Positions 11,950 through 22,703 are shown, numbered from the stretch's first letter. The stretch: DNA of 64,000 nt from Chlorocebus sabaeus (GCF_047675955.1 NC_132929.1:36138421-36202420), one strand, 5' to 3'. Notes: generated from the letters alone by a model not told the origin. Numbers and translations: made by a program.

Positions 11950-12671
11950 AAAAGAAAAAAAAGAGGAACATTTAAGACTTGAAATTTAGATGGAAATTTT
12001 AAAGTTTTAAGTTGTTCGTATTCAACCCCAAACACATTCATCTCAAAAAATATTAAAAGCCACAGAATTTATAACTTATGCATCCATAGTTTCTCCTTTA
12101 AGTGGTTACTAAAAAGATATCAAACTTTTTTTTGCTATAAGAGCATATTTAAAAAGTATCAATGAAAGTGTTACCAGTTTTCAATCTTCCTCACTTGGAC
12201 ATTAAAAGGATTAAAGTTATTGTCAGCGCACACATGGATCAGCTTTCAATGGAAAAGAATTAATTTGTTTTGATGTTGTTTGTTTTCCTTAAGGCTCAAG
12301 GACACTCAGAAAAAGACGTAAATAGAAGTACATATTATCATGTAGATGGTGACTCTCCAAGGGGATGATGAGGGAACAGAAGTAATACTACCCTAATTCT
12401 GAAATAATGAAAGCTCAAGCAATGAATGGCTGAATTTACACCTCAAAACTTCATGGAAGATAGGCATATAAAAATAAGCTTTCAAAATTGAATGAACTCA
12501 TTACCACAATTAAAGAAAACAAAAAGAAATATTTTACATAACTGCTGGTTTTGCTGCTCCTTCTGCTAATTTAATTTGTCTGGAAGAGTCACTGTGTGGA
12601 CCACTGATGCTTCATCGCACTTAACCAACACCTTTAGAAGAAAACAGGATAGCTACAAAGTAAGTAGTATC

Positions 12672-12953
12672 GGCCGGGCGCGGTGGCTCAAGCCTGTAAT
12701 CCCAGCACTTTGGGAGGCCGAGACGGGTGGATCACGAGGTCAGGAGATCGAGACCATCCTGGCGAACACGGTGAAACCCCGTCTCTACTAAGAAATACAA
12801 AAAACTAGCCGGGCGAGGTGGCGGGCGCCTGTAGTCCCAGCTACTTGGGAGGCTGAGGCCGGAGAATGGCGTGAACCCAGGAGGCGGAGCTTGCAGTGAG
12901 CTGAGATCCGGCCACTGCACTCCAGCCTGGGCGACAGAGCAAGACTCCGTCTC

Positions 12954-12981
<28 letters not shown>
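12672..12981 (+). mobile_element. AluY (Old World monkey-type), sense, full length, young
   Basis: It begins GGCCGGGCGCGGTGGCTC and ends in an uninterrupted A-tail. An exact direct repeat, AAGTAAGTAGTATC, lies at 12658-12671 and again from 12980. The GAGATCCGGCCACTGC variant marks the monkey AluY lineage. The perfect target-site duplication and low divergence make this one of the youngest elements in the window. Confidence 0.96.
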
Positions 12982-12985
<4 letters not shown>

Positions 12986-12993
12986 GTAGTATC

Positions 12994-15493
12994 TTTTTAT
13001 GTTTCAGATTTCCATAAGGTGATTTCACAGTATTCCAGAGTGAAATCAATTAAGAAATAACTATAGCTATATAGGGAATATGCAACACATTAATATATTT
13101 ATGGAGACTATATCTAGGCACAATTATTTTCAGCATTTGAAAATTACTGGTGACAGTGAGTAACGTCCCTTCCCTGTTGTTTTGATAATCTCATGTCTTT
13201 TAAGCAAAAGGAAATGTATACTGCATAATAGCTTTACCACTGTGACCTCAATATGGAGTAAAATGACAGATAACAAGCAGAAGCCGGTCAGTTTCACAAG
13301 TAAGTGATTCTGATGCTTTGGCTCATCCTGGTCCTTGCTCGGTTCTCACATCCTGATCTGGCTGACTTAGTTAAAACCTGCCATGTCTAAAGTTTAAGAA
13401 ATTAAACATAGTTTGGGAGTACAAAGACCCATCTTTGCTCTGATCTCATTAACAACCTCATAAGAGTTCATTTCCCTCACTAACTGTCCTCAGGAAGGAA
13501 AGTTAAAAGACCTCGAATAATTTTTCCTACAGCCCCACAATGATACTGTACTACTGTCCTCTTTCCTGGTCTGAAACTCCTCTGGAAAGAGATGCACAGC
13601 CTCTAGTAAATCATAGTTTTTGTTTTGTTTAGTGTACTCTAAAGAGCTACATGGAACCTTTTAAATCATTCAAAACCAGGCCCTAAAGTCCTCTGTGATT
13701 AACAAATCAAACCCCTTTCTTTTCATGCAAGGCACCTGAGGCTGAGAGGTAAAGTGACTGTCCCAAGGTTACCAAGCTGGGGCAAGACCAAGGTGATACT
13801 GCCACCATCTGTTCATTCTCCTGCCACCTTTTCAACTAGGGTTTATCCCAACCTCCTCATTTCACAGAGAAAAACAGAACCAGTGTGAACAGAAACAATG
13901 CACTTGGGAAGAGTGAGCCAAGGCTCTTTCATCAATGTAGCTGGTTGAGCTTCGGTAGCCACAGGGGACCTGACTTTGAGGACACAAAACACAGGATCCT
14001 TCATGGTTCACAGTGGTGGTGTTAGGGAGAGGCAATGAGCCTTGCACCGTAGGTAGAACACAATGCAGCTGCAGATGCAGAGAGTTACCAGGGAGAGAAG
14101 GGCCCAGAAGACTGGGAAAATGATAGTGGTGTCAAACAGGAAAATTACACTAAATTACACCATGTCTATTTTACATTTTCCTCAGTCTCCGTCCTAGCCA
14201 CAAGTGCACTGCAATCATATTTAGAGATACAGCTTATCTTGCTTTTTGAAACGTTTTTCTTAATATTTGTCCTAGGGTCCACAGGAAATGAAAAACTCAA
14301 GGCATCCTTAGCCCTCTCCCCGCAAGTCACCTGCTATGAATACCTACATTCATTCTTGGAAGCATTTATCACTCCCTGGAATGCCACATATTTATAAGCT
14401 GTCTCCACACATTAAGAATAAGATGTATAGAGCAGGAACCTGTCATTCTTCTCCATCCTATCTTCACAGTGCCTGCCTCCGTGCCTGACACACAGCAGGT
14501 GCTCCAAAGGAATAAATAAATTAGGAAATCCTACCACCTGCTTCTAGCATGTAATATCTACTACCTTGGAGTGGAATGAAAGGGTTATTAAAATACCCAA
14601 TTACAGCCTCAGGTCTTTCCTTCTAGTGTGGAAACTCTACGGCAAGAACCAACACAAATTAAAGTGTCTAAAAAATCAATTGGGGCAGGCATCTTCTTCT
14701 GAACTACATTTACTAGAGCCTGCCACCCACAGATGTCAAAGGAATTCACAGGATTAAAAGAAAAGGCTGGAGGTGAGAAAGTTAATAACTACTCTTGCGA
14801 CATCTAGGGCTGGGCTACAAGTGGTCAGCACATGGACCTCTCCATATATGTTGTTAGATGTCAAGGACTGGCTTTACAGATAGACAGCCTTGGACCCCAG
14901 TGCTAAATCTTCTACTTATTAGCACTGTGATCATGGGCAAGTTATTTAACCTCTCCAAACCTCTATTTCCTAATCTCTACCACAGAGATAACAGTAACTA
15001 CTTCACAGGGCTGTTATGAGGCTCCAATGCAATAATATATGTAAGCAACTAGCTCAATGCCTGGCATACAATGGTAACTGCTATTACTATTGTTATATGA
15101 GCTATTGATATTTTTATCTGATCCCAGATAATACTCAATAATCAAAGTTAATCTCCATCTGCTTTTCTGAACCAGGAATTACTGCTTTATCCTGGGATTA
15201 CTATAAGGTCAAGATGGCAAGTGAGTTTCAGCTCATATTCCGAGTCACATGGATTTCAAGTGAATGCTTGGGGGCTGGTTGAGATGCACTGTGCTGTGAT
15301 TGATTGTGACATGTGCCAAGGATGTGGAGCCAGGCTTGTTGGTTGGTTCTAATATTAGAATTGGTAAGCCTCTTGTAGTAGTATCACGGAGACTAACAGC
15401 TATTTTAATATTACATAATAAAGCATAGAGAAATCAAAAGAATGGGCTAAGAGTCAGATGGTTTAAGTTCTAATTTTAGCTCTTCAACTAACT
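12994..15493. other. Unique intronic DNA with old SINE/LINE remnants
   Basis: No gene seen. A weak antisense MIR-like stretch occurs at about 13725-13830 (GGCTGAGAGGTAAAGTGAC...). An L2-like 3' end occurs at about 14400-14520 (GTGCCTGACACACAGCAGGTGCTC). A clearer MIR at 14860-15095 is listed separately. Confidence 0.5.
14860..15095 (+). mobile_element. MIR SINE
   Basis: The order is MIR-like: ACTTATTAGCACTGTGATC, GGGCAAGTTATTTAACCTC, then TGCCTGGCATACAATGG near the end. Old and diverged. Confidence 0.8.
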
Positions 15494-16052
15494 GGTGAGA
15501 AGATCAGAATATGCTACCCCAAATTATGACACTTTGGCATGAAGATTATTTTGAGCTGAAAGCAACTGAGAAACAACAGAAAAAGCTCTCTACCCTCCCC
15601 CTATCTGGCTATAAGCAAGGCATACATTTCCCCTTGTAAAGGTACCCTCTGCCCCAACCCATACCAGGAAGAGGAGACAACACTTATCACTACAGATGGG
15701 CACTGACTTAAATCTGCTAAAACAAACCTTATTGAAGTAACCCTTGTCTTCCATTAGTTCCCACATATATTTACCTTCCCACAATTTATGGCCCCTAGAA
15801 GCCTCAAACCATTTACCTTTATTTTGTCACTTCTCCATTAAGTTTATTGCACTTTGTTAAAATGGTATATAAGTCTCCAGATCTGATGACCTTCCTGGGG
15901 ATTTTCACTTAATTTCTGTGAGGCCCCCTCATATACATATAAAATAATCCTTTCTCTCCTGTTAACCTGTCTTTTGTAAGTTTATTTTGTGGGGCCCCAG
16001 ACACTGAATATAAGCGGGTAGAGGAAGAAGTTGGGTTTTTTCCTCTCTAACA
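15494..16052 (+). mobile_element. Probable solo LTR of an ancient ERVL-class element
   Basis: The segment begins TGAGAAGATCAGAATATG and ends near CCTCTCTAACA. It has a TATATAAG box-like motif at about 15867, a pyrimidine-rich 3' part and the ending GGGCCCCAGACACTGAATATAAG...GGTAGAGGAAGAAG that I associate with mammalian ERVL-type LTRs. No internal viral genes flank it, so if real it is a solo LTR left by recombination. I cannot name the family, and the ends and the TSD are uncertain. Confidence 0.55.
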
Positions 16053-18818
16053 CTGAGTAAGTGATTTTAATCCAGTCACTTCTCTTTCACTGTAAAGTTA
16101 TTTCCAATTGAAGTACTGTGATTTGCTGATACTGATTTTTTAAAATGTAAGTAAAGTAAAATACATATAGCTCTGACAGGGCCTGGGGTACAGGATGGGT
16201 ACTTTTTGTGATTCTTTGAAAGAAAAATAAAAGCACAAGGCTATTATATGGAACTGTAACAGTTAAATATTTTCTGTCCTCATTCAAAAAGATTGACTCT
16301 TCCTATCAATGAGAAATATATTCACAATGAGAAAAAATTGTAATATTTTTGGCACTAAAAAAAAAATCAGCAAATGCTTAGTAATTCTCCAAGAAAGACA
16401 AGACTGTCGTGAATATGGCGGCTCTTTAATAACCAAGGCACCATTTAAAAATAGCTAGAATTAATTACAGGGCTAATGACCCATTGAAAGGCTTATTTAA
16501 ATACAAAAGCCAGCACTGAACAATCATGGAAAATATGGCTTAAAAGGGCTTTAGAGAGCAGAAACCAGGAACCGCAGTTGAAACAAAAAACACATTATCC
16601 TAGAACTCTAGCTACTTTGGTAAGAAACATTCAGGATGTGAAAAATCTCAGGGGAGTTCTCAGGCTGGGTAATAGAAGCCACTAGGATCAACAGACAAGA
16701 AGATGACACATACGGTCACCTGTTTGGAAAAGAAGGACTGCTATTTAGCATTCACCCAAAGAGAAGAGAGAAGAGCCCTTCTAAAACCGTTCTCCCCCAA
16801 CCATCAAGGCTTTCTTTCCCCCATGCTCACCCCCTGCTTTTCTGATGTAGCCATCCTGTGTACCATAGGATAAAATTAAAATTTCCACAGAGAGGAAAAT
16901 ATATATTTTAATAAGTCTCTGTGGCCATTTTAAGGCTGCATTATCTCCAAGAGTTTCCTGTGTCTTGGTCCTCTGTGCCCTGCATCCACGCCATCATAAG
17001 CCAAAGAAGAGGTGATAATCTTCAGTGTGTCCTACTTGCCAGGCAAAAGTGATGCCACTGCAGTTCTTAGCTTCTCTCTGTACCAAAATGGCCTTTCTGT
17101 ACATCAGTCTCCTGGGAGCACACCAGGTGGCCAGAGCTGAAACAGTTTCATTACTTCATTCATGGCCATTGATTAAATGCATTACTCTTACCCTTATTTA
17201 CTATGGCCTAGACATGCCTTGTAGTTGCCTTGCTAAGTTAAAAGTGTAATAAAATCAAAAGCTTCCAAAGCCCTTGAGAGCTCAAGGTGGGGAGGTAGGA
17301 GAGGGAGTGAGGCACTCTCGACATATATTGGTTTCAAGGAGCAAATATAAATTTTAGTATAAATTGCCGTTCACAATAACGCTTTTAAACCAGCAATTAT
17401 TTATACTGTACTACTCGAGAAACCCTATAATTATTCTGAAAGCACTTGCCAACGTCTACCCTGTTTCATATTTGCCAACACAGCCTTGTTCAAAAGAATT
17501 AGTGGCGATGTCAAAATTCTGCTTGGTACTAGGGTTACTGTTTGAAACAAGAAGTGACTGCATGATGTTGGGATATTCAAGCAGAATGGGGCCAATAAAG
17601 TACCCTAAGAATGAAATTGTCTTGTATTCGTATTCATAGGTGGGAAGAAAAAGGAAGGTGGTGGCTGAAAGGGAAAAAAATTGCTTGAATCTTTTTCCTT
17701 TTTCCTTTTTTTTTTTTTTTTTTTTTTTTTTACTACTTTCCCAAGAAATACTGTCATCTGTTGAGCAAAGTGACTTTAAGAAAATGTTTTTTCAAATGCT
17801 GGAAATGGTAGTGATTTGTAGGAAAAAAGATAACCCACTTCTCCCTCTTCCCCACTCCTTCCTTCCTGGAAAATGTTTCTATTTCCGGCCTTTACTCCTG
17901 ATATTTGTAAGTGAATCTGGGTAGTGATTGTAGAACCTCGGCTTACACATCTCAAAACACCCATCTGTGCAGGTCACTTGACTTTGCTGACCTATTTTCT
18001 GCTGTTTCTTTCTGTTACACAAATCTCCCCCACTTGAAAGAGCAATAGTCCCTCTACTTTCCAATGAAGCACAGACAGCAGAGAGATTTCTCACTCTCTG
18101 TAAATGCAGAAGCTTTTGGAGTGTCTGGCATTTCAGGTGAGTGTTTAGGAAAAACCGGATCTCATCCTGGGTGTCTCTCTCATCTTTATTTCATGCTTTC
18201 TCTTCTTATAAACCCACCCAATTGTGGACAAGGGGATCTGTGTTCCCCCTCGCCAAGTGAAAATACATTCTAAATCTACCCTCAAAATTGAGGGTGCTGT
18301 GCAAAGTTTCATAAATAGAAACAGGCAGGAGAAAAATCTGGCTTGACAACTTCTGAATTTAAGCCATTTATTCTCACCTCCACCCCATTTCTATCCCGCC
18401 TCTTCTCTTTTTTGAACACGTCATGTAAAAGCAGAGAACTAAGGCAGCTACCTAAAATAAACTTTGTATTACTTGTCTAAATATTTTAGGGAAGTGTTTT
18501 TCCTATTCTGAGTGTCCAGGCTATTTTCTCAGTTCTCGTGTTCACTCTGCAGGTGAAGATACTGTCACTGACCGGGGAATGTGCCTGTGGACCATAACCC
18601 AAAGGCGGCATCTTTTGTGACAAAAGAGGTATAACCCTGTTTCATGAGTCTGTTGGCCAGGAAAGAGATCCTCTGTGCCTGGAAGTTCACGGCTTCCCCT
18701 TTCTCTTCATCATTTCAGGTTCTGCGGGAGGCTCCATCTTTGATTCAAACCTCACTTCTTCCTAAAAGCCTTCGTCAATGAAGAAACCTTGCAAATTACA
18801 ATAGATGTTTCCCCTCAC
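16053..18818. other. Unique intronic DNA, no gene seen
   Basis: No exon recognised before the donor at 18818. A 24-base T-run sits at about 17708-17731. The segment 16400-16570 is rich in homeodomain- and MEF2-like A/T motifs (TAAAAATAG, AATTAATTACAG, GGCTAATGACCC) and may be a conserved element. A short L2-like piece may lie at 18735-18790. Confidence 0.5.
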
Positions 18819-18894
18819 CATTCATGTATCTAGTTTGTACTTCCTTATCTTCCTTTTGTGAATACAGTGGCTTGCCATTTTGCCTCGAGGAACA
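18819..18894 (-). CDS. RORA: RORA: second RORalpha2-specific coding exon (76 nt)
   Basis: Read on the minus strand, the exon encodes CSSRQNGKPLYSQKEDKEV then QTRYMN plus one G. This aligns without gaps to the human RORalpha2 segment that I recall as CSWRQNGKPPYSQ...QTGYMN, just before the shared DNA-binding domain. ROR-alpha is a nuclear orphan receptor that binds ROR response elements as a monomer; its isoform-specific amino terminus modulates site choice. The donor is AATG|GTGAGG. The acceptor is AACAAG|TGTT, and its pyrimidine tract (TCTTTTCCTTCTCC) lies unusually far upstream, with a purine-rich stretch between. The exon starts on a codon boundary and ends at phase 1, fitting the exon at 20190-20271 before it and the shared zinc-finger exon after it. 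Three residues appear to differ from human. The identification is strong; inclusion in mRNA of this species is inferred. Confidence 0.9.
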
Positions 18895-20189
18895 CTTGTT
18901 TGTCCACCCCAATCCAGTGATAAAGGAGAAGGAAAAGATTTATCAGATCATGTATTTATGCACAGCGCATCCCCAAACGCTTCAGCAGCAATAAGTACCC
19001 AAAAAAGTACTGTTTAGGTAGCCAACTCCCACTGTCTAATTTAATCCCACTGAGACTGGATGTGTCTTTTTCTCCTTTTGTTCTAAAGAAACTTCTTCTA
19101 CTACTATTTGCTGGCAGGAATAACTTTCTGCCACCTGTAGTACTCTCTGCTTCTGTGAAGGCTGAACTTCAAGTTGCTGTGAAAGAATCTGCATTATCCC
19201 TCTATAGTCATACCTAAAATTAACCCACTGTCTCAAGTTAAATAAGATCTAGAATGCTCACAACTGTTATGGTTATCGGAGAACTAGAGAGTGGGGCTTT
19301 CTGGCACTACGAGAGGATGTAGAAGATGACATGTGGTTTGGCCTTTATTTGGAAGCAGCAAAAATCACAGAGGTGGTGGTTACAAGACAAAAAAGGCCAG
19401 GGGAGTGAACACAAAGTTTTGGCTGAGTTACTTTGTACTATTATGTAATGAGATACAAGTTCAGCCTTGCTTGAGTTTAAATAACCATAATGAACTGTTA
19501 CAAACTCTGGGATGGAGACATTATAAACATAGGAAATTCTGTACTTGGTCCTCCAGTTGGTCAAGTCTACCTGTATTCATAAGGAACACATTCATTCCCT
19601 TGGGCTACAAGAGAAACATTCTGCAAACTGGAAATAGAAGTTACTTTCTGGATAGTTCTCTCAAAGAATATAATGAAGTAAATCCGAACTTCAGAAATCT
19701 CTGTGATCATGTATTTTAGAACATCACCAGAGCAAATAGCAATGAATCTCAGCTGATTAGAGCTTTAGTGAGTAATTGGGATAGCTGAATATCCAAATAG
19801 CTGGATTTTTATCCAAGTAAACACATGAAAACAAAGACGGCAGTTATCATAAATATTTTTAAAGGAATATTTCTAAATTATGACATATTTATTTTCTTTT
19901 TAGAGAATTTTGAATAGAATTTACTTTCCTGATGATAAACAGTCATCAGAAATTTTATTTTAAAATTTATTAGAAATGTGGAGAGCAGGATGTCTAGCCT
20001 CTGAATGGGAACCTTAGTAGTGCCAATGACGAAAGAGAGAATTAAATATGGGTGATGTTGAGAAAAGCAAGATTTTTGTCTAGAAGTATGCCCAGTGCCA
20101 CACTGTGGGAAAGGGAGACAAACACAAGACTGGGCCACATCTCCATGGTCTCTGGACAGAGGACAGCTCAGGCCTTTGGATTCACTTAC
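18895..20189 (-). other. RORA: RORA intron between the two RORalpha2 exons
   Basis: A 1.3-kb intron running (minus strand) from the GTAAGT donor at 20189 to the AG at 18895. Its first 142 bases, 20048-20189, are the antisense of the 5' half of the cytochrome c pseudogene. Nothing else was recognised in it. Confidence 0.75.
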
Positions 20190-20670
20190 ACAGACGCCAG
20201 TAAAAACAAAAGCATCACCTGGGGACAGGAAACACTGATGGAGTATTTGAAGAATCCCAAAAAGTTCATCCCTGGAACAAAATTGATCTTCACTAGCATT
20301 AAGAAGAAAGCAGAAAGGGCACACTTGATAGCCTATCTCAAAAAAACTAACGAGCATTAATTAGTTGGCCACTGCCTTGTTTATTACAAAACAGGAACAT
20401 CTCATGACTTTTTAATGTGTACCATGATTTAATAGATCTCATACACCAGAATCAGATCATTAACATCTGACAGAATATTTTTGTTGGGCAGTCCTGTTAA
20501 CTAAGACTGGATTGTGGCTAAATGAGTATGTTCTATGTTTCTTTGAATTTTGATAGTAATTTTGATTCAGTAAATGCTGTCACTGTTTCCCCCTTCTGAA
20601 GATATGGTTGGACTTCATTAGTAATGTTCAACTTTTCATAAAGATGAATACCACCTTAAAACCTATTGGA
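20048..20670 (+). pseudogene. CYCS: CYCS (cytochrome c, somatic) processed pseudogene
   Basis: An intronless copy of cytochrome c mRNA. It starts at ATG 20048 (MGDVEKSKIFV), then a TAG replaces the Met codon of human IFIMK at residue 12. The heme-binding CxxCH region is damaged: it reads KYAQCH, so the first Cys is lost. After LHGL a 2-bp deletion near 20150 shifts the frame. Reading resumes from about 20173 as FGFTYTDASKNKSITWG, LMEYLKNPKKFIPGTK and IKKKAERAHLIAYLKK, ending at TAA 20358-20360. Downstream sequence (GGCCACTGCCTTGTTTATTAC, TAATAGATCTCATACACCAGAA) matches the CYCS 3' UTR as I recall it, so the retrocopy extends to at least about 20670; its 3' limit and A-tail are unclear. It lies antisense to RORA, and 82 nt of its complement serve as a RORalpha2 exon. 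It cannot make functional cytochrome c. Confidence 0.95.
20190..20271 (-). CDS. RORA: RORA: RORalpha2-specific cassette exon (82 nt), antisense to the CYCS pseudogene
   Basis: The minus strand reads G then DELFGILQILHQCFL and SPGDAFVFTGVC, matching the human RORalpha2 amino-terminal segment that I recall as RDELFGILQILHQCILSS...FVLTGVC. The acceptor TTTTGTTCCAG|GGATG and donor TGT|GTAAGT are both strong. The exon enters after two codon bases from the upstream exon and leaves on a codon boundary (1 + 27 codons). The next alpha2 exon therefore continues in frame into CSSRQNGK. On the other strand the same DNA is cytochrome c codons for TDASKNKSITWGQETLMEY and NPKKFIP. In the RORalpha2 protein this segment is part of the A/B region, which tunes DNA-binding preference. 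The exon is not known in mouse, which has only alpha1 and alpha4. Three residues appear to differ from human. Expression in this species is inferred. Confidence 0.93.
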
Positions 20671-20972
20671 AACTGGTTTTATGTTTAGATTTATATAACT
20701 AGTTATGTGAATATATTTAAATACTGGGGAAATTCCTTCACTGTCTCAGAATCAATCAAGAGTCACCTGTATTTTGTGTTCTTTTGCCTCTTATAGGCAA
20801 GGGCTGAAGATAAGGTAGCAATGTCTACTTTATCTTTTTGGCTTTGACTATGCCAATCTAATTAGAATTCCCTGTATCTAAAATGGTTTCCTTTACTTAT
20901 AGAAAGGTATTTTAGTGTAGACTTTAGAGAAGTGCAATATTTAGAGTGATATTATACACTAAAGTGTGATAG

Positions 20973-21147
20973 TTGAGAAGAGTTAAATATTTTTTACTTG
21001 ATATTACACTTTGGCATGTACTGTAATATCAAATATACTTTATAAATAATAAAATCTTATAAATAACAAAATCTAAAAATCAAATAAAGAAATTTAATAT
21101 TACACACCAAAGTGTAATACCAAATAAAGAGTATTTTACTCTTCTCA
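20973..21147. repeat. Imperfect inverted repeat with arms of about 48-53 bp (MITE-like)
   Basis: The left arm 20973-21020 begins TTGAGAAGAGTTAAATATT. The complement of the right arm 21095-21147 begins TTGAGAAGAGTAAAATACT, and both continue through ATTACACTTTGG. The arms are separated by about 74 AT-rich bases. A further short palindrome (ATACACTAAAGTGTGAT) lies just left of it. It resembles a small non-autonomous DNA transposon or a long hairpin; I cannot name a family. Confidence 0.7.
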
Positions 21148-22398
21148 AAAAAATCTACTAGACACTTATGAAAAAAGTATTAAATTATTGTTTACGCTAT
21201 AATGCTCTCAAGGCCTTCTAAGATTTATATGACATTTTGGCCCAACACTAAGTGCCCTGGTTGTTTTCCTTTTTATGTTTTTTCTTCCTCCTTCATCTAT
21301 TGTTTTCCTTCTTTCTGTAGTCATATGCTAGATCTTATGAGGCCCTCCCTCTACTTGTAATTAATATTTTGTCTTAGAATTAGCTATGTCTTGGAACCCA
21401 ACCAGATAACTAAGCTTGTGTAAAAACCAATTATAAATAGGATGTACTGGGTCTAAAGAGATTTCCTCTGAGATCAAGTGCATGCACTGTAGTGCTTGAA
21501 CTTTGGGATTCTGTTTTGGCAACCTAAAGGCCTATTTGCTGACTTCCTAACTTCTCAGATGGTTTGTGACAGCGAAGGTTGCGAGAGGACAGATTCATCA
21601 CAGGTGAGGTATTGCTGTAGTAGGAAGGCAAAAAAGGTAATTGAAAGACCCTGTTCTTCAAATTACCAAGAGAAAGATGTCTGCAGGGAATAGGACAATC
21701 AACTTTCTGTTATTTGCATTACGGCTTGATAATTATCACAAGTACATTCAGTTTGAGAGTTTCTCCATCTCTTCTCAATGCCTTCAAATAGATATGTTAT
21801 AAGACATGGCAAATTTATTATTTACCTAAGCAAGGCCAATGTCACGTTCCAAAAATATTTCAAAGCCAAATACACATAACTTTATAAATTTGGCCACTGT
21901 TTTTTTCTCCCCTTGACTGTTTTATTCTTGATTGCAATAGCCAAGAGTTAATATAGTTGCATTTTCTTAAGGAAACAACATAAGTTCTAACAAGAAATCT
22001 GTGAAAATGAATTTGTGATTTTAGTTCATTTTTGGATGATATCAACCAATCATTGTAGTACGTACCTGGCAAAGCAAAAAGTTTATCACGGCAACTCCTT
22101 ATTTTGTTCCCTATGAGACTGTATTATATTTGGATCTCTCTAGAACATTTGACTCCCTTCTTAAGGAGACTGATGTTGAAAATTATCATATAGCCACAAA
22201 ACGCAGTCCATTTTATATTAAAATGTATGTTTCTAAAATTTTTTTCTTTTGTTTTGTGTTCTCAAGAGTGCTTTCTATAACAAATTCATGTGACATAAAC
22301 AGGGCCAGCTTGCCCTAGTTTACACCTTTACTATTTCACTAACACGGGAACTGGGCTTCTATTCTGTTTTTGTTATGCTTATGCTGAAAAACTGTACT
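21148..22398. other. Unique intronic DNA, no gene seen
   Basis: AT-rich and without a recognised repeat or exon. Open frames on both strands are about 70 codons or fewer. Confidence 0.5.
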
Positions 22399-22703
22399 CA
22401 GCCAGCTGCCATGACTTGTCTGTAATCCCAGCATTTTAGGAAGCCAAGATGAGAGGATCACTTGAGCTCAGGAGTTCAAGACCAGCCTGGACAACATAGT
22501 GAGACCCTGCCTCAAAAAAAAAAAAAAAAAATTAGCCGAGTGTGGTGCTGCCAGTCTGTGCCTGCCTGTAGTCTTGGCTACTGGTGGAGGAGAGGGGCCT
22601 GAGGTGGGAGGATCACTTGAGCCTGGGTCACGGCTGCAGTGAGCTGTGGCAACAGAGCAAAACCCTGGGTGACACAGCAAGATGCTGTCTCAATAAAAAT
22701 AAG
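22399..22703 (+). mobile_element. Alu, sense, old (AluJ-like)
   Basis: A diverged Alu from CAGCTGCCATGACTTGTCTG to the tail CAATAAAAATAAG, with an A-rich linker at 22513-22530 and the J-type phrase GGATCACTTGAGCTCAGG. Confidence 0.9.

Larger units (their letters stand above)
1..18818 (-). other. RORA: RORA intron between the second RORalpha2 exon and the shared DNA-binding-domain exon
   Basis: This is intron in the orientation of RORA (minus strand). It follows the donor of the exon at 18819-18894 and runs off the left end of the window. By eye I found no exon matching the ROR zinc-finger domain here, so the shared exon should lie beyond position 1. The known human gene layout, with tens of kilobases between the alpha4 first exon and the zinc-finger exon, agrees with that. 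The content is interspersed repeats and unique AT-rich DNA. Confidence 0.75.

Noticed and set aside
1..18818. Shared ROR zinc-finger exon (CKICGDKSSGIHYG) within the window
   Set aside because: I looked for it on the minus strand and did not find it. It should lie to the left of position 1.
19878..20357. Contiguous 159-codon minus-strand frame as a single gene
   Set aside because: Only its internal segment 20190-20271 is exon. The rest is antisense pseudogene sequence outside clear splice signals.
20052..20360. Intact 102-codon + strand frame as a working cytochrome c
   Set aside because: Its first third is out of frame with real cytochrome c and the heme-attachment region is damaged. It is the 3' part of a disabled retrocopy.
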